From positions 63,390 through 127,389 of the forward strand of contig NZ_MPIN01000005.1 in NCBI RefSeq assembly GCF_001887355.1: a DNA stretch of 64,000 nucleotides, in the 5' to 3' direction. A program made the translations under genes and the position numbers. Below are positions 1 through 9,116 of the stretch, in pieces. Numbering within the stretch: position 1 is the stretch's first letter; the number at the start of each line of letters is the position of its first letter. The notes under the pieces were generated by a model. That model was given only the letters and a program-made list of their open reading frames with translations. It searched no databases and was not told where the DNA came from. The stretch comes from Cystobacter ferrugineus (GTDB lineage Bacteria > Myxococcota > Myxococcia > Myxococcales > Myxococcaceae).

Positions 1-1008
1 CTTGCAGTGCTTGTCGAGCAGGTGGGCCGCCAGCAGCGCAATGTCCTCCTTGCGCTCGCGCAGGGGCGGCAACTGCACCGGGAAGACATTGAGACGGTAG
101 AAGAGATCCTCCCGGAAGCGTCCCTGGGCCGCCGCGGCACGCAGGTCGCGGTGGGTGGCCGCCACCACTCGCACGTCCACCTGCACGGGCCGGGTCTCCC
201 CCACGCGCCGGACCTCCTTCTCCTGGAGCACGCGCAGGAGCTTCACCTGTGCGCTCAGCGGCAACTCCCCCACCTCGTCCAGGAAGAGCGTTCCCCCCTG
301 GGCCTCCTCGAAGAGGCCCGCCCTGGCCTGGGCCGCACCGGTGAACGCCCCCCGTGCGTGACCGAACAGCTCGCTCTCCACGAGCTCCGTCGGCAAGGCC
401 CCACAGTTGACGGCCACGAAAGGACGCTCGCGCCGGGCGCTGTTGAGGTGGACGGCACGTGCCGCCAACTCCTTGCCCGTGCCCGTCTCGCCCGTCAGCA
501 GCACGGTGATGTCCAGACGCGCCGCCTGCTCGATGAGCCGATGCGCCTCCTGCATCGCCGCGCTGCGGCCCACGGCCCCGGTGAAGGAGAAGCCGGTGCC
601 CGGCGATGGCGGTCCCAGCACCTCCGCCTGGAGGCGCAGCCGCCGGCGCTCCATCGCCCGTGCGACCAGCTCGACGGGCGCTTCCGGGAGGAAGGGCTTC
701 TGGAGGTAGTCGAAGGCGCCCGCCCGCATCGCCTCCACCGCGTCCGGCACCGTGGCGTAGCCCGTCATCATCACCACTTCGGTGTCGGGGTAGCGGGATT
801 TGACGGCGCGCAGCACCTCGAAGCCGTCCGCCCCTGGCATGCGGACGTCGGACACCACGACGTCGAATTCCCGCGCCGCCACCAGCGCCAGCGCACGCGC
901 CCCGTCCTCCGCGCACGTCACCTCATAGGTGTCACCCAGCAGCCGGGCGAAGAGCTTGAGGATGTTCTCCTTGTCGTCCACCACCAGCACGCGTCCGCGC
1001 GTCTCCAT
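1..1008 (-). CDS. Sigma-54-dependent response regulator, NtrC family (partial)
   Basis: The 336 visible codons cover an N-terminal receiver domain and most of an AAA+ sigma-54 activator domain. The phospho-acceptor is probably Asp54 in SDVRMPG, with acidic pocket DD at 11-12. Walker A GETGTGKE lies near residue 172 and the sigma-54 contact loop GAFTGA near residue 221. The end of the AAA+ domain and the expected Fis-type HTH are lost beyond base 1. The ATG is 3 bp downstream of the stop of the histidine kinase gene, so the two form one leftward operon and probably a cognate pair. Position opposite a Cu/Ag efflux operon suggests metal or envelope-stress control; the signal is inferred. Confidence 0.93.
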   Translation of the reverse strand, partial: METRGRVLVVDDKENILKLFARLLGDTYEVTCAEDGARALALVAAREFDVVVSDVRMPGADGFEVLRAVKSRYPDTEVVMMTGYATVPDAVEAMRAGAFDYLQKPFLPEAPVELVARAMERRRLRLQAEVLGPPSPGTGFSFTGAVGRSAAMQEAHRLIEQAARLDITVLLTGETGTGKELAARAVHLNSARRERPFVAVNCGALPTELVESELFGHARGAFTGAAQARAGLFEEAQGGTLFLDEVGELPLSAQVKLLRVLQEKEVRRVGETRPVQVDVRVVAATHRDLRAAAAQGRFREDLFYRLNVFPVQLPPLRERKEDIALLAAHLLDKHCK

Positions 1009-1011
1009 GAC

Positions 1012-2457
1012 TCACGCCCTCCCCGGCGACACGGCTGGCAGCCACACGGTGAAGTGCGCGCCGGGCCCCAGGCCGGCGGCGACCTCCAGGTTACCCCCAT
1101 GCGCCTGCACGATGCCCTGACTGATGGCCAGGCCCAGTCCCGTGCCGCTGGACTTCGTGGTGAAGAAGGGCTCGAAGAGCCGCTCGCGCGCCGTGGCGCT
1201 CAAGCCCGGGCCCGTGTCCTCCACGTGCAGCTCGGCCCCCCGCTCCGTCTGCGCCAGAAGCACCCGCACCCGGCCCTTCTCACCGCACGCCTCCACCGCG
1301 TTGCGCACCAGATTGAGGACCACCTGCCGCAGCTTCGTCAGGTGGCCCGCCGTCCGCGCCTCGCCCTCGACGTCCACCCGCACCGCCCCAAGCTGGCCCC
1401 CCTGCCTCAACCGCTCCACCACGTCCTCGCACAAGGCGCGCAGGTCCACCGGCTCCGGCTCGGCGGGCAGGGGGCGCGAGAGCGCGAGCAGATCCTCGAC
1501 GATGCCACGGCTGCGCACCGCCTCGTCCTCGATGACCTGGAGGTCCTCGCGCAGGCTCCCGTCCACCTTCTTCTTCATCATGCCCACATAACCAAGGATG
1601 ACGGTGAGGGGGTTGTTGATCTCGTGCGCCACACCGGCCGCCAGCCTTCCGATGCCCGCGAGCTTCTCGCTCTGCACCAGCCGCTCTTGATGCTCACGCA
1701 GCGCCGCCGTCATGGCGTTGAACTGGCGGGCCAGCTCGCCGAACTCGTCAGGGGCCGCGACGTCGATCCGCGCGTGCATGTCCCCAGCGGCCAGTCGCGC
1801 CGCGCCCTCGCGCAGCCGGGCCACGGGCCGGGCCACGGAGCGGACGATGTAGACCCCCACGCCGATGGCCAGCAGCGGCGCGCCCACCAGGAAGAACAAC
1901 GTCCACTGGAAGGCGGAACTCTGAAGCTCCCCCACTCGCGCCTCCGCCGAGTCCACCGAGCGGTTGAAGTGACTCACCAGCCGATCCGTCCGCTCTTCCA
2001 TCTGGGACACGAGCCCCAGCGCCCGACCATGCTCGCGCGCCATGTCCTCCTGCCTTCCCGCCAGCACCGCGGGCAGGAGCGCCTGGCGAAAGAGCGTGTC
2101 CAACGACATCCGTGCGCGATCGATATCTGCCACCCAGGCGCGCTCCTCTGGCCCCAGGGACTGCACCTTCATCTCCTCCGTCAGCCGGGTGACCCGGCCG
2201 ACGGCCGCCTCGTAGTGGTGCAAGTGGCTGTCGTTTCCCAGAATGAGGGTATGCGCCTGGTGCGCATAGGTGTCCCGGATGGCACTGGCCACCTCGAGTG
2301 CCGAGCGGACGGCATGTTGCCGCGCCTGCATCTCCACCAGGCGGGAATGGATCTCCCGCATGTGCACGAGCACCAGGAGGGATGAAACCACGAAGAGGGA
2401 AACCAGGGCGGCGAGGGCCAGACTGAGACGCCTGGCCGTGCCTGAGGGAACTTGCAT
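1012..2457 (-). CDS. Membrane sensor histidine kinase
   Basis: This 481-aa protein has TM helix 1 at about residues 10-32, a helical periplasmic sensor region of about 150 residues, TM helix 2 at about 185-207, HAMP at about 207-258, a HisKA domain with phospho-His near 278 in GVAHEINNPLT, and a C-terminal HATPase_c domain (DTGPGLS, GTGLGLAI). The HEINNPL H-box is typical of NtrB-type kinases that pair with sigma-54 activators, which matches the next gene. An in-frame ATG at 2475 exists, but the ATG at 2457 has GGAGGAG nine bases upstream and follows the predicted sigma-54 start site, so it is preferred. It is divergent from the CusCBA-like operon; the signal is unknown. Confidence 0.9.
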   Translation of the reverse strand: MQVPSGTARRLSLALAALVSLFVVSSLLVLVHMREIHSRLVEMQARQHAVRSALEVASAIRDTYAHQAHTLILGNDSHLHHYEAAVGRVTRLTEEMKVQSLGPEERAWVADIDRARMSLDTLFRQALLPAVLAGRQEDMAREHGRALGLVSQMEERTDRLVSHFNRSVDSAEARVGELQSSAFQWTLFFLVGAPLLAIGVGVYIVRSVARPVARLREGAARLAAGDMHARIDVAAPDEFGELARQFNAMTAALREHQERLVQSEKLAGIGRLAAGVAHEINNPLTVILGYVGMMKKKVDGSLREDLQVIEDEAVRSRGIVEDLLALSRPLPAEPEPVDLRALCEDVVERLRQGGQLGAVRVDVEGEARTAGHLTKLRQVVLNLVRNAVEACGEKGRVRVLLAQTERGAELHVEDTGPGLSATARERLFEPFFTTKSSGTGLGLAISQGIVQAHGGNLEVAAGLGPGAHFTVWLPAVSPGRA

Positions 2458-2484
2458 GGACGAACGCTCCTCCATCACGGGTAC

Positions 2485-2499
2485 GCAAGCCGGGTGCCA
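2485..2499 (-). promoter_or_regulatory. Sigma-54 (-24/-12) promoter for the kinase/regulator operon
   Basis: On the minus strand the sequence reads TGGCAC, five bases, then TTGC, matching the RpoN consensus. Expected transcription start is about 2474, just before the GGAGGAG ribosome site of the kinase gene. Because the downstream regulator is itself a sigma-54 activator, autoregulation is likely. The site is seen; its use is inferred. Confidence 0.6.
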
Positions 2500-2647
2500 C
2501 CCGCCCTCCCCCAGCCTACGCGTGCCTTCCACCTCGGCGGGATGTGATTGCCGGAGTTACACCGTGACGCCCCGGGCTCCTGTCGCGCCGGGCACACTCC
2601 GTGAGCTCACCTCGCGCCCCTCGGGGTCCACCTGCCAGGGGTTGTAC

Positions 2648-4177
2648 ATGGCCCATGGCATGAGCCCTGCACAACCCCTGGCCGTGCGAACCGCTCACGA
2701 ATGCTCCCAACCTGTCTCCACGTCGGGCGGGCGACATCTCCCGATAGGGTCCCTAGCCCTCGTGCTGGCGCTGCTCTGTCCCGTGGCGGCGCCCGCCCAG
2801 GGGGAGACTCGCACGCCGTCCACTCAGGCGGCCCCCGCGCAGGCGCCGCTGACGGACCCGACGCTGGAGCAGCTCCTCGCGCAAGCCCTCGAGCGTCGCC
2901 CGGAGCTGCGCCAGGCCGAGGCCCAGGCCCGGGCCGCTCGGGAGCGTGTACCCCAGGCCGGTGCCCTGCCAGACCCGGTGCTGCAGTTCGGTATCCAGAA
3001 CGACGGCTTCGACGGCCTCATGATCGGCAAGATGGAGGGCAGCTACGTCAGCATCATGGCCTCCCAGGCACTGCCCTTCCCGGGCAAGCGCGCGCTTCGC
3101 ACCGAAATCGCACAGCTCGGCGCCACGGCCGTGTCGACGCAGGTGGTGCGCACGCGGCTGTCCATCGAGGCCGAGGTGCGCCGGGGCTACCTCGACCTGC
3201 TGCTGGTGCGCGAGCAGCTCGTTCTGCTGGACCGGCTCCAGGCGCTCTGGAAGCAGTCCGCCGACATGGCCCGCATCCGCTACGAGACCGGCGAGGGAGC
3301 CCAGTCCGACCTGCTGCGCGCCCAGCTCGAGCTCAACCGACTGCGCCAGCGTCAACTGGCACTGCGCGCCGAGGAGCGTACCCGGGTGCAGCGCCTGAAC
3401 CGGCTGAGCGGCCGGCCCCTGGAGGCGCCCCTGCCCACCACCATGCGCGTGCGCGACATGGGAGTGCCGGAGCTCGGCGACGCCGAATCCGCGGTGAAGG
3501 ACGCGCTCGCGCGCAGCCCGGAACTGGCCGAGAGGCACGCGTTGGTGGCGCAGGCCGGGCAGCGGATGGCGCTGGCGCGCCGTGAACGACTGCCCGACTT
3601 CACCGTGAGCGCGGGAGTGATGCCCCGTGGCGGCGACTTCCCTCCCATGTGGCAGGCCAACGTCGGCTTCAACCTGCCCGTCTTCTCCGGGAGGAAGCAG
3701 AACCGCGTGATGGCCGAGAGCCTCGCCCAGACCGAGACCTCGACCCACGCGACGGAGTCCCTGGAGCAGGACCTCCGCCTGCGGGTGCAGGAGCGCCTCA
3801 TCGCCCTGGCCGCGCTGCGCGACACGGCGGCCATCTACCGTGACGGCATCCTGATGCAGTCGGCGGCGACCGCCGAGAGCACCCTGACGCAGTACCGGGT
3901 CGGGCGCGCCTCGTTCGCCTCGGTGCTGGAGGCCAACACCGGCATCATCCGCGACGAAGAGGACTACCTGCGGACGCTCGTCGACGCGCAACGCATCGCC
4001 ATCGCCCAGGCCGAAGTGAGCCTGGAGCCCGTCGCGTCCATGGGCGGCGGCGGACAGGGGGCGGGCGGCATGCCCGGAGCGGGGAGCACCCCGTCCGCTC
4101 CCGCGCGCGGCGCCGCACCCGCGGGCAGCGCGCCGGGTGCCGCCCCCTCAACCTCTTCCTCCATGTCGGGGATGTAG
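2648..4177 (+). CDS. TolC-family outer-membrane efflux protein (CusC-like)
   Basis: A 509-aa outer-membrane factor of the RND tripartite pump encoded with the next two genes. It has a hydrophobic export segment (about residues 32-47, ending near APAQG), then two OEP repeats rich in coiled-coil helix (for example LEQLLAQALERRPELRQAEA and the mirror segment AESAVKDALARSPELAERHA). The C-terminus is a low-complexity Gly/Ala/Pro/Ser tail with Met residues. ATG 2648 has AGGGG six bases upstream; ATG 2660 is a possible alternative. The n-region before the hydrophobic core is unusually long, so a later start cannot be excluded. It ends 13 bp before the adaptor gene. Confidence 0.88.
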   Translation: MAHGMSPAQPLAVRTAHECSQPVSTSGGRHLPIGSLALVLALLCPVAAPAQGETRTPSTQAAPAQAPLTDPTLEQLLAQALERRPELRQAEAQARAARERVPQAGALPDPVLQFGIQNDGFDGLMIGKMEGSYVSIMASQALPFPGKRALRTEIAQLGATAVSTQVVRTRLSIEAEVRRGYLDLLLVREQLVLLDRLQALWKQSADMARIRYETGEGAQSDLLRAQLELNRLRQRQLALRAEERTRVQRLNRLSGRPLEAPLPTTMRVRDMGVPELGDAESAVKDALARSPELAERHALVAQAGQRMALARRERLPDFTVSAGVMPRGGDFPPMWQANVGFNLPVFSGRKQNRVMAESLAQTETSTHATESLEQDLRLRVQERLIALAALRDTAAIYRDGILMQSAATAESTLTQYRVGRASFASVLEANTGIIRDEEDYLRTLVDAQRIAIAQAEVSLEPVASMGGGGQGAGGMPGAGSTPSAPARGAAPAGSAPGAAPSTSSSMSGM

Positions 4178-4190
4178 CCCCGGAGAACCC

Positions 4191-5588
4191 ATGTCGCTCG
4201 AGACTCCCCCACTCCCCTCTCCGCCGCCCCCCGCGCGCCGCCGCTTCGGAGCCGCCGTGCTCATCTCCACCGCGCTGGCCAGCGCCGTCCTCGGCGGCGG
4301 CGCCGTGCACCTGCTGGCGCACAGGAACGAGGCGCACGACGCCCACGCATCGACCCCCGCGGCCACCCCCACCGCCTCCGAGCCAGCGGCCACGAAGTAC
4401 CAGTGCCCGATGCACCCGAGCATCGTGCAGGACCACCCGGGCAAGTGCCCCATCTGTGGCATGGACCTGGTGCCGATGACGCCCGCGTCGGCTGCTCCCG
4501 GCGACCCGGGCGCTCCCGCGGTGGAGGGCCTGGCGCCCGTCACCATCGAGCCCGCGCGCCAGCAGCTCATCGGCTTGCGCACCGCGCCCGTGACGGAGGG
4601 CAAGGTGGGGGGAGTTTGGCGGACCACCGGCCGCGTGGCCATGGACGAGACACGCGTGCGCCGCGTCACCCTGAAGGTGCCCGCCTTCGTCGAGCACGTG
4701 TACGCGGACTTCACCGGCAAGCCGGTGCGGCGGGGCGAGCCGCTCTTCTCCGTCTACAGCCCCGAGCTGCTCGCGGCCCAGGAGGAGTACCTGCTGGCAC
4801 TGCGCACCCGCCAGGCCCTGGGCCAGACCGGTGGGATGGCGACGGACGGCGAGGCCTTGGTGGCGGCGGCTCGGCGCAAGCTGCAGCTATGGGACGTGCC
4901 GCCCGCCACCCTCGAGCGGCTCGCCCAGACAGGCGAGGCCAGCCGCTCCCTCACCCTGGTGTCGCCCATCTCCGGGGTCATTACCAAGAAGGACGTCGTG
5001 GAGGGGGCACGCCTGGAGGTGGGCGCCACGCCCTACGAGATCGTCGACCTGTCGCGCGTATGGGTGCTCGCCGACGTGTACGAGAGCGAGCTGCGGCACG
5101 TGAAGGTGGGCATGCCCGCCACGCTCCAGCTCAAGGCCTTCCCCCACCGTGTCTTCGCCGGGAAGGTGTCCTTCCTCGACCCGGTGCTGGACCCGGCCAC
5201 GCGCACCGTCAAGGTCCGCCTGGAGTTCCCCAATCCCGACGGGGACCTGCGCCCCGAGATGTTCGGTGAGGTGGTGCTCCGGGGCACGACCCGCGAGGGG
5301 CTGAAGATTCCGTCCGACGCGGTCATCCCCACCGGCACCACCCAGGTCGTCTTCGTGGCGCTCGGCGAGGGCCGCTTCCAGCCCCGCGAGGTCCGCCTGG
5401 GCGAGTCGGATGGAAAGAGCGTGGAGGTGACCTCGGGCCTGAAGGCCGGCGAGCAGGTCGTCACCGGCGCCAACTTCCTCATCGACTCCGAATCGCACCT
5501 GCGCGCCTCGCTCGCGGCACTGGCCGCCGCCGCCTCCTCGCCACCCGCGAGCAATCCCCCAGCCGCCTCCGGTCACGGAGACCACTGA
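4191..5588 (+). CDS. RND efflux periplasmic adaptor with heavy-metal-binding domain (CusB-like)
   Basis: This 465-aa membrane-fusion protein has an N-terminal membrane anchor (about residues 20-40). A small metal-binding domain with YQCPMHPSI and GKCPICGMDL (about 80-105) follows, as in CusB/CzcB-type adaptors of Cu/Ag pumps. After it come barrel-sandwich/lipoyl, alpha-hairpin and beta-barrel domains (LVSPISGVITKKDVVEGARL; DLSRVWVLADVYESEL). It links the inner-membrane pump to the outer-membrane factor and may hand over metal through the Cys/Met/His motif. The start at 4191 has GGAG upstream; an extension to 4137 would overlap the TolC gene and lacks family similarity. It ends 4 bp before the pump gene. 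Confidence 0.92.
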   Translation: MSLETPPLPSPPPPARRRFGAAVLISTALASAVLGGGAVHLLAHRNEAHDAHASTPAATPTASEPAATKYQCPMHPSIVQDHPGKCPICGMDLVPMTPASAAPGDPGAPAVEGLAPVTIEPARQQLIGLRTAPVTEGKVGGVWRTTGRVAMDETRVRRVTLKVPAFVEHVYADFTGKPVRRGEPLFSVYSPELLAAQEEYLLALRTRQALGQTGGMATDGEALVAAARRKLQLWDVPPATLERLAQTGEASRSLTLVSPISGVITKKDVVEGARLEVGATPYEIVDLSRVWVLADVYESELRHVKVGMPATLQLKAFPHRVFAGKVSFLDPVLDPATRTVKVRLEFPNPDGDLRPEMFGEVVLRGTTREGLKIPSDAVIPTGTTQVVFVALGEGRFQPREVRLGESDGKSVEVTSGLKAGEQVVTGANFLIDSESHLRASLAALAAAASSPPASNPPAASGHGDH

Positions 5589-5592
5589 CACC

Positions 5593-8500
5593 ATGCTCCG
5601 AGCCATCATCCGCTTCTCGGCGGAGAACAAGTACCTGGTCATCGCGGCCACCGTGGTGGCGCTCCTCGGCGCGTGGTGGACCCTGAGGAACACCCCGCTG
5701 GACGCGCTGCCGGACCTGTCCGACACCCAGGTCATCGTCTACGGGAGATGGGACCGCAGCCCCGACATCATCGAGGACCAGGTCACCTACCCCATCACCA
5801 CCGCACTGCTGGGCGCCCCGAAGGTCAAGGCGGTCCGCGGCTTCAGCGACTTCGGCTTCAGCTACGTGTACGTCATCTTCGAGGACGGCACGGACATGTA
5901 CTGGGCGCGCACGCGGGTGCTCGAGTACCTGTCGAAGATAACCTCCCAGTTGCCACCGGAGGTGAAGGTGGAGCTGGGCCCGGACGCCACCAGCGTGGGC
6001 TGGGTGTTCCAGTACGCGCTGGTGGACAAGAGCGGCAAGCACCGGCTGGACGAGCTGCGCTCCTACCAGGACTGGTTCCTGCGCTATGCGATTCAAAGCG
6101 TGCCGGGTGTCTCCGAGGTGGCGACCGTGGGTGGCCAGGTGCGCCAGTACCAGGTGACGGTCAACCCCAACACCCTGGCCAGCTACGGGCTGTCGCTGGA
6201 CGCGGTGGTGCGCGCCGTCCGCCAGGGCAACAACGACGTGGGTGGACGGCTCGTGGAGGTGGCCGGGCGCGAGTACATGGTCCGCGGCCGTGGCTACGTG
6301 AAGAGCGTGGAGGACATCGAGAAGCTCGTCCTCGAGGCCCGGGGCGGCACCCCCATCACCATCAAGGACGTGGCCAATGTGACGCTGGGCCCCGAGCTGC
6401 GCCGGGGCGTGGCCGACCTGGACGGCGAGGGAGACGTGGTGGGCGGCATCGTGGTGATGCGCCAGGGGGAGAACGCCCTCAACGTCATCGAGCGCGTCAA
6501 GGCGAAGCTCGAGGAGCTGAAACCCTCGCTGCCCGAAGGCGTGGAGGTCGTCACCACCTATGATCGCTCGGAGCTCATCGAGCGCGCCATCGGCACGGTG
6601 ACGTACAAACTGGTGGAGGAGATCCTCATCGTCTCCCTCATCATCCTCATCTTCCTGTGGCACGTGCCTTCCGCGCTCGTGCCCATCGTCACCATCCCGG
6701 TATCGGTGGCGCTGGCCTTCATCCCCATGTACGCGATGGGGCTGAACGCCAACCTCATGTCGCTGGCCGGCATCGCCATCTCCATCGGCGTGCTCGTGGA
6801 CGGCGCCATCGTCGAGGTGGAGAACGCGTACAACAAAATCCACCACTGGATTCGGGGCGGCAAGAAGGGCGACTTCTACCAGGTGCGGCTGGAAGCGCTG
6901 ATGGAGGTGGGGCCGGGCGTCTTCTTCAGCCTGCTCGTCATCGCCGTGGCCTTCATGCCCATCTTCACGCTGGTGGACCAGGAGGGCCGCCTCTTCCGCC
7001 CGCTGGCGTACTCGAAGAACCTCGCCATGGCCATCGCCGCGCTGCTGGCGATTACCCTGGACCCGGCCATGCGGATGCTCTTCGCCCGCGTGGAGCCCTT
7101 CCACTTCCGCCCGAAGTTCCTGGCGTCCCTGGCGACGCACGCGCTCGTGGGCAAGTACTACTCGGAGGAGCGGCACCCCATCAGCCGGCTGATGCACCGG
7201 CTCTACGAGCGCCCCTGCCGCTTCGTGGTGCGCCACGCCAAGGCCACCCTGGCGGTGAGCGTGCTGCTGGTCGCCACCACCGTCCCCATCTACCTGCACC
7301 TGGGCAGCGAGTTCATGCCGCCGCTCAACGAGGGCACCCTCCTCTACATGCCCTCGGCGGTGGAGCCCGGTATGTCCGTCACCGAGGCACAGCGCGTGCT
7401 GCAGGTGCAGGACAAGCTGCTCATGCAGTTCCCGGAGGTGGAGCGCGTCTTCGGCAAGGCCGGCCGCGCCAACACCTCCACCGACCCCGCCCCGTTCACC
7501 ATGATGGAGACGACGGTGTTGCTGCGCCCCGAGTCCCAGTGGCGCGAGGTCCCGCGCTGGTACAGCGGCTGGGCGCCCGAGTGGCTCAAGGGGATGCTGC
7601 GCCCCTTCTGGCGCGACCGCATCACCCAGGCCGAGCTGGAGTCGAAGATGAACGCGGCGCTCCAACTGCCGGGCATCTCCAACGCCTGGACCATGCCCAT
7701 CAAGGGTCGGCTGGACATGCTGTCCACGGGTATCCGCACGCCCGTGGGCATCAAGCTCATGGGCGCGGACCTGGCCACGGTGGAGCGCCTCGCCCGCGAG
7801 ACGGAGGCCGCGGTGGCGAAGGTGGAGGGCACGCGCAGCGCGTTCGCCGAGCGCGTGGCGGGTGGCTACTTCCTGGACTTCGTCCTCAAACGCAGCGAGC
7901 TCGCCCGCCACGGCCTGAGCGTGGACGACGCGAACATGATGGTGATGACGGCAGTGGGTGGCGACAACCAGTCCACCACCGTGGAGGGCCGCGAGCGCTA
8001 CGGCATCAACGTGCGCTACGCGCGGGACTACCGCGAGGATCTCCAGGCGCTCAAGCGCGTGCTGCTGCCTCTCCCGGACGGCAAGGGTCAGATTCCCATG
8101 GAGGCCATCGCGGACGTGGTGCTCGCCCACGGCCCCTCGATGATTCGCAACGAGAACGGGATGCTCACCGGCTACGTCTACGTGGACTTCGACACCTCCA
8201 AGTACGACGTGGGCAGCTTCGTGGAGCGCGCCAAGGAGGCGGTGGCCGCGGGCGTGAAGGTGCCCGCTGGCTACTCCATGACGTGGAGCGGGCAGTACGA
8301 GAACATGCTGCGCGTCCGGGAGCGGCTGAAGCTCGTCATCCCGCTCACGCTCGTGCTCATCTTCGGGCTGCTGTACATGAACACGAAGTCGGCCTTCAAG
8401 GCGGGCCTCGTGATGCTGGCGGTGCCCTTCTCGGCCATCGGCGCGGTGTGGCTGCTCTGGGCCCTCGACTACAACGTCTCCATCGCGGTGTGGGTGGGGA

Positions 8501-8895
8501 TGATTGCCCTGATGGGCCTGGACGCCGAGACCGGTGCCTTCATGCTGCTCTTCCTCGACCTGTCCCACGATGAGGCGAAGAAGCGCGGGAGGCTGCGCAC
8601 CGAGGGCGATCTGGTGGAGGCCATCATCCACGGTGCCGTGAAGCGCGTACGGCCCAAGGCGATGACGGTGCTGGCGGCGATGCTGGGCCTGCTCCCCATC
8701 ATGTGGTCCACCGGAACGGGCGCGGACGTCATGAAGCGAATCGCCGCGCCCATGGTGGGCGGCCTGGCCACCAGCTTCCTGCTGGAGCTGCTCGTCTACC
8801 CGGCCGTCTACTTCCTGTGGAAGCGCCGCGAGGTGGTGCCGGGCCCGGCAACCCCCGAGGCCGATGGCGCCAGCACGGCCGCGCTCCCCGCCTGA
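5593..8895 (+). CDS. cusA: Heavy-metal RND pump, CusA-like (Cu+/Ag+)
   Basis: A 1100-aa HME-RND inner-membrane transporter with the usual 12 TM helices and two large periplasmic loops. TM4 carries IGVLVDGAIVEVEN, closer to the CusA (monovalent Cu/Ag) signature than to CzcA. The segment GRLDMLSTGIRTPVGIK is also CusA-like. The protein opens MLRAIIRFSAENKYLVI and the family's usual length (about 1050) is slightly exceeded in a loop near residues 625-690. It is the third gene of a tight CBA operon. The Cu/Ag assignment rests on motif similarity and the adaptor's metal domain. Confidence 0.93.
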   Translation: MLRAIIRFSAENKYLVIAATVVALLGAWWTLRNTPLDALPDLSDTQVIVYGRWDRSPDIIEDQVTYPITTALLGAPKVKAVRGFSDFGFSYVYVIFEDGTDMYWARTRVLEYLSKITSQLPPEVKVELGPDATSVGWVFQYALVDKSGKHRLDELRSYQDWFLRYAIQSVPGVSEVATVGGQVRQYQVTVNPNTLASYGLSLDAVVRAVRQGNNDVGGRLVEVAGREYMVRGRGYVKSVEDIEKLVLEARGGTPITIKDVANVTLGPELRRGVADLDGEGDVVGGIVVMRQGENALNVIERVKAKLEELKPSLPEGVEVVTTYDRSELIERAIGTVTYKLVEEILIVSLIILIFLWHVPSALVPIVTIPVSVALAFIPMYAMGLNANLMSLAGIAISIGVLVDGAIVEVENAYNKIHHWIRGGKKGDFYQVRLEALMEVGPGVFFSLLVIAVAFMPIFTLVDQEGRLFRPLAYSKNLAMAIAALLAITLDPAMRMLFARVEPFHFRPKFLASLATHALVGKYYSEERHPISRLMHRLYERPCRFVVRHAKATLAVSVLLVATTVPIYLHLGSEFMPPLNEGTLLYMPSAVEPGMSVTEAQRVLQVQDKLLMQFPEVERVFGKAGRANTSTDPAPFTMMETTVLLRPESQWREVPRWYSGWAPEWLKGMLRPFWRDRITQAELESKMNAALQLPGISNAWTMPIKGRLDMLSTGIRTPVGIKLMGADLATVERLARETEAAVAKVEGTRSAFAERVAGGYFLDFVLKRSELARHGLSVDDANMMVMTAVGGDNQSTTVEGRERYGINVRYARDYREDLQALKRVLLPLPDGKGQIPMEAIADVVLAHGPSMIRNENGMLTGYVYVDFDTSKYDVGSFVERAKEAVAAGVKVPAGYSMTWSGQYENMLRVRERLKLVIPLTLVLIFGLLYMNTKSAFKAGLVMLAVPFSAIGAVWLLWALDYNVSIAVWVGMIALMGLDAETGAFMLLFLDLSHDEAKKRGRLRTEGDLVEAIIHGAVKRVRPKAMTVLAAMLGLLPIMWSTGTGADVMKRIAAPMVGGLATSFLLELLVYPAVYFLWKRREVVPGPATPEADGASTAALPA

Positions 8896-9116
8896 CGCCG
8901 AAGGTCGGCAGCGCCAGCTCCGCCGCGCTCGCCTCACCTGGGTCGCACGAAGATGTCCGCCAGCGGATGGTTTCACGGCGTGGCGCGTATGTCCGTCAAC
9001 GCGGCCCCCATGCGGGCGCCGGGTGCGGACACATCCGCATTGAGGGGGAGCATCCGGGCGCGCAATGTCGCGGGTCGCCGCGCGCTCCCGCGCCCGTACC
9101 CGATGAGGACCTCACC

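Noticed and set aside
2656-2671. TGGCAT-N5-CTGCA on the plus strand, a second sigma-54-like site facing the efflux operon
   Set aside because: It lies inside the chosen TolC coding start. Using it would require a weak GTG start at about 2762. Kept only as a possibility.
5479-8976. Very long antisense open frame opposite the RND pump gene (and similar ones opposite 24.9-27.1 kb, 44.3-47.6 kb, 47.6-50.5 kb and 58.5-61.8 kb)
   Set aside because: They are mirror frames of high-GC genes; their translations are His/Arg/Gln-rich without any domain, while the opposite strand has clear families.
9025-9038. GCGGA-CACA-TCCGC hairpin in the gap before the aldo/keto reductase
   Set aside because: Five-base stem with no T-run; expected by chance at this GC content.
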